Assembly: GCA_022562915.1 (NCBI GenBank)
Contig: JADFOJ010000003.1
Coordinates: 1-64,000 of the forward strand
DNA from: Planctomycetota bacterium
GTDB lineage: Bacteria > Planctomycetota > Phycisphaerae > Phycisphaerales > SM1A02
Length of the DNA stretch: 64,000 bases
Direction: 5' to 3'
Of this stretch, positions 62,918 to 64,000 are shown piece by piece. Every line of letters begins with the position of its first letter. Position 1 is the stretch's first letter. Position numbers and translations under genes: made by a program. The notes below the pieces were generated by a model that worked only from the letters and a program-made list of their open reading frames with translations, had not been told where the DNA came from and searched no databases.

Positions 62918-63743
62918 GACCACGATCCTGGACACCATCGTTGCCCGGAAGCGCGTCGAGGTCGAGAAGGCCAAGGCGAACACGTCGATCGATCTGCTCA
63001 AGCAACGCGTCAGTGAAATGGGCCGCCCGCGCAACTTCTTCGCCGCCGTGGTCACCGAGGGCGCTCGCCGCCAGACACGCGTGATCGCGGAGATCAAGCA
63101 CCGCAGCCCCTCCGCCGGCATCATCAGGAACGACTTCGACCCGGTTCGCATCGCCAGAAGTTATCACGACGCGGGCGCGGCGGCGATCTCGTGCCTCACC
63201 GACGAGAAGGATTTCGGGGGTCACCTCGGCTACATCGGCCGGATCCGGGATGCCGTGCCGCTGCCGGTACTGCGAAAGGATTTCATCGTCGAGGAGTACC
63301 AGGTCTGGGAATCGCGGGCCGCGGGCGCCGATGCGATCCTGCTCATCGCCGAAATCCTGGAGGAGGGCCGGATCCTGGACATGATGATCCTCGCGCGCGA
63401 GCTCAACATGACGACCCTCGTCGAGGCGCACGAACTCGACCGCCTGCTCACGATCCGCGACCACATCGGCTTCCCGCACGCGGGCTACTCGCTGCTGGGT
63501 ATCAACAACCGCAACCTCAAGACCATGGAGACGGACCTCACGCACACGTTCCGGCAGCTGGAGTTCGTCAAGGATCGCAGGGTGGTCGTGTGCGAATCGG
63601 GGATCACCTCGGCCGGCGACCTGGCCCGACTGCGCCAGCGCGGCGTGAACATCGTCCTCGTGGGCGAACACCTCCTGCGGCAGCCGGATCCCGGCGAGGC
63701 CCTTCGCGAGTTGATCGGCGGCCCGCGGAACGATGAAGGCTAG
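62916..63743 (+). CDS. trpC: Indole-3-glycerol phosphate synthase
   Basis: 275 residues. TIM-barrel enzyme of tryptophan synthesis. Key parts: VIAEIKHRSPSAGII with the catalytic Lys, LTDEKDFGGHLGYI, VLRKDFIVEEYQVWESRAAGADAIL in part, GINNRNLKTMETD and VCESGITSAGDL. N-terminal MTTILDTIVARKRVEVE matches the family, so ATG 62916 is right. No other trp genes are adjacent apart from trpS. Confidence 0.96.
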   Translation: MTTILDTIVARKRVEVEKAKANTSIDLLKQRVSEMGRPRNFFAAVVTEGARRQTRVIAEIKHRSPSAGIIRNDFDPVRIARSYHDAGAAAISCLTDEKDFGGHLGYIGRIRDAVPLPVLRKDFIVEEYQVWESRAAGADAILLIAEILEEGRILDMMILARELNMTTLVEAHELDRLLTIRDHIGFPHAGYSLLGINNRNLKTMETDLTHTFRQLEFVKDRRVVVCESGITSAGDLARLRQRGVNIVLVGEHLLRQPDPGEALRELIGGPRNDEG

Positions 63744-63752
63744 CCGTTGCCC

Positions 63753-64000
63753 GTGCGGTGCGACCTGATCATCCCCGCCGTCGACGAGGTCGCCAACATC
63801 GATCCGCTCTTCGATGCGCTCGAACCGCTGCGCGGCGGCGTGCTGAGACACGTCGTGCTGGCCGACAACGGGTCGACGGACGGGACACCCGAGGCCGCCG
63901 CCCGGCGCGGCGCGGTCGTGGTGCGTGAACCGAAGCGCGGCTACGGCGCCGCCTGCCTCAAGGCACTGAAGTGGATCGGCGACCTCGACGAGCCCCCGGA
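63753..64000 (+). CDS. GT2-type glycosyltransferase (5' part)
   Basis: Open from GTG 63753 to the right edge, 82 codons seen. It begins CDLIIPAVDEVANIDPLFDA and has HVVLADNGSTDGTPEAAARR and PKRGYGAACLKALKW, the GT-A fold of family 2 glycosyltransferases (the usual IPAYNE replaced by IPAVDE). It may transfer a sugar to a lipid or polysaccharide. GAAGG at 63734-63738 could be an RBS, or an upstream TTG at 63747 may be used. The rest is outside the window. Confidence 0.75.
   Translation, partial: MRCDLIIPAVDEVANIDPLFDALEPLRGGVLRHVVLADNGSTDGTPEAAARRGAVVVREPKRGYGAACLKALKWIGDLDEPP

Overview
The window is a high-GC bacterial chromosome segment that most resembles a planctomycete of the Phycisphaerae type. 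This is inferred from gene style, not from a database search. Supporting signs are secreted proteins ending in dockerin-like DxDGDG repeats followed by AxWG, small membrane proteins with a CxxCGY...CPEC zinc ribbon, a large HEVGH metalloprotease, a K+-dependent-type membrane pyrophosphatase, and many start codons without a Shine-Dalgarno site but with a TAnnnT box 5-10 nt upstream.

Layout. 1-4.4 kb: tail of a Gly-rich protein, a DUF2089 regulator operon with a GT39-type glycosyltransferase, and a convergent MacB-type permease. 4.5-9.6 kb (minus): histidine kinase plus Cys-rich protein, trmB, a secreted alpha/beta hydrolase, panD. 9.6-12.9 kb (minus): rsfS, hppA, rpsU. 13-19 kb: a DUF2314 lipoprotein, a degenerate histidine kinase fused to PilZ, pdxH, and a zinc metalloprotease. 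19-27 kb: thiC under a TPP riboswitch, DinB and DUF4097 proteins, two zinc-ribbon membrane proteins, a three-EF-hand protein and a Gfo/Idh/MocA oxidoreductase. 27-34 kb: purL-purQ (minus) diverging from rnhA and a PNGase F-like protein, then rpsL-rpsG and a ThiF/MoeB E1 enzyme. 34-43 kb: extracellular proteins (a duplicated Spy-like protein, two dockerin proteins, an amidohydrolase). 43-52 kb: panB, an HtrA protease, an OppF-type ATPase, MFS-thyA-folA, two PH-domain proteins and a MOSC protein. 52.5-54.2 kb: a small accessory insertion between 184-bp direct repeats of the MOSC gene's 3' end, carrying a nucleotidyltransferase-like gene broken by one in-frame TGA and an Xre regulator. 54-57 kb: zwf and xerD. 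57-61 kb: flgF-flgG-flgA-flgH, preceded by a translationally coupled 71-codon ORF. 61-64 kb: trpS, a CPBP protease, trpC and the start of a GT2 glycosyltransferase.

Most genes are housekeeping: pantothenate (panB, panD), thiamine, purine, thymidylate/folate, tryptophan, pentose phosphate, translation and flagellar rod/L-ring. What stands out is non-coding: at least three families of intergenic inverted repeats lie against stop or start codons. (1) Two 162-165 bp hairpins, related in their cores. (2) Four copies of a GGTGGCACGG...CCGTGCCACC element. (3) Shorter perfect palindromes whose arms contain the stop codons of flanking genes. The most interesting protein findings are the PilZ-fused pseudokinase, the interrupted toxin-antitoxin-like pair, and a PurL with two PurS-like N-terminal domains.
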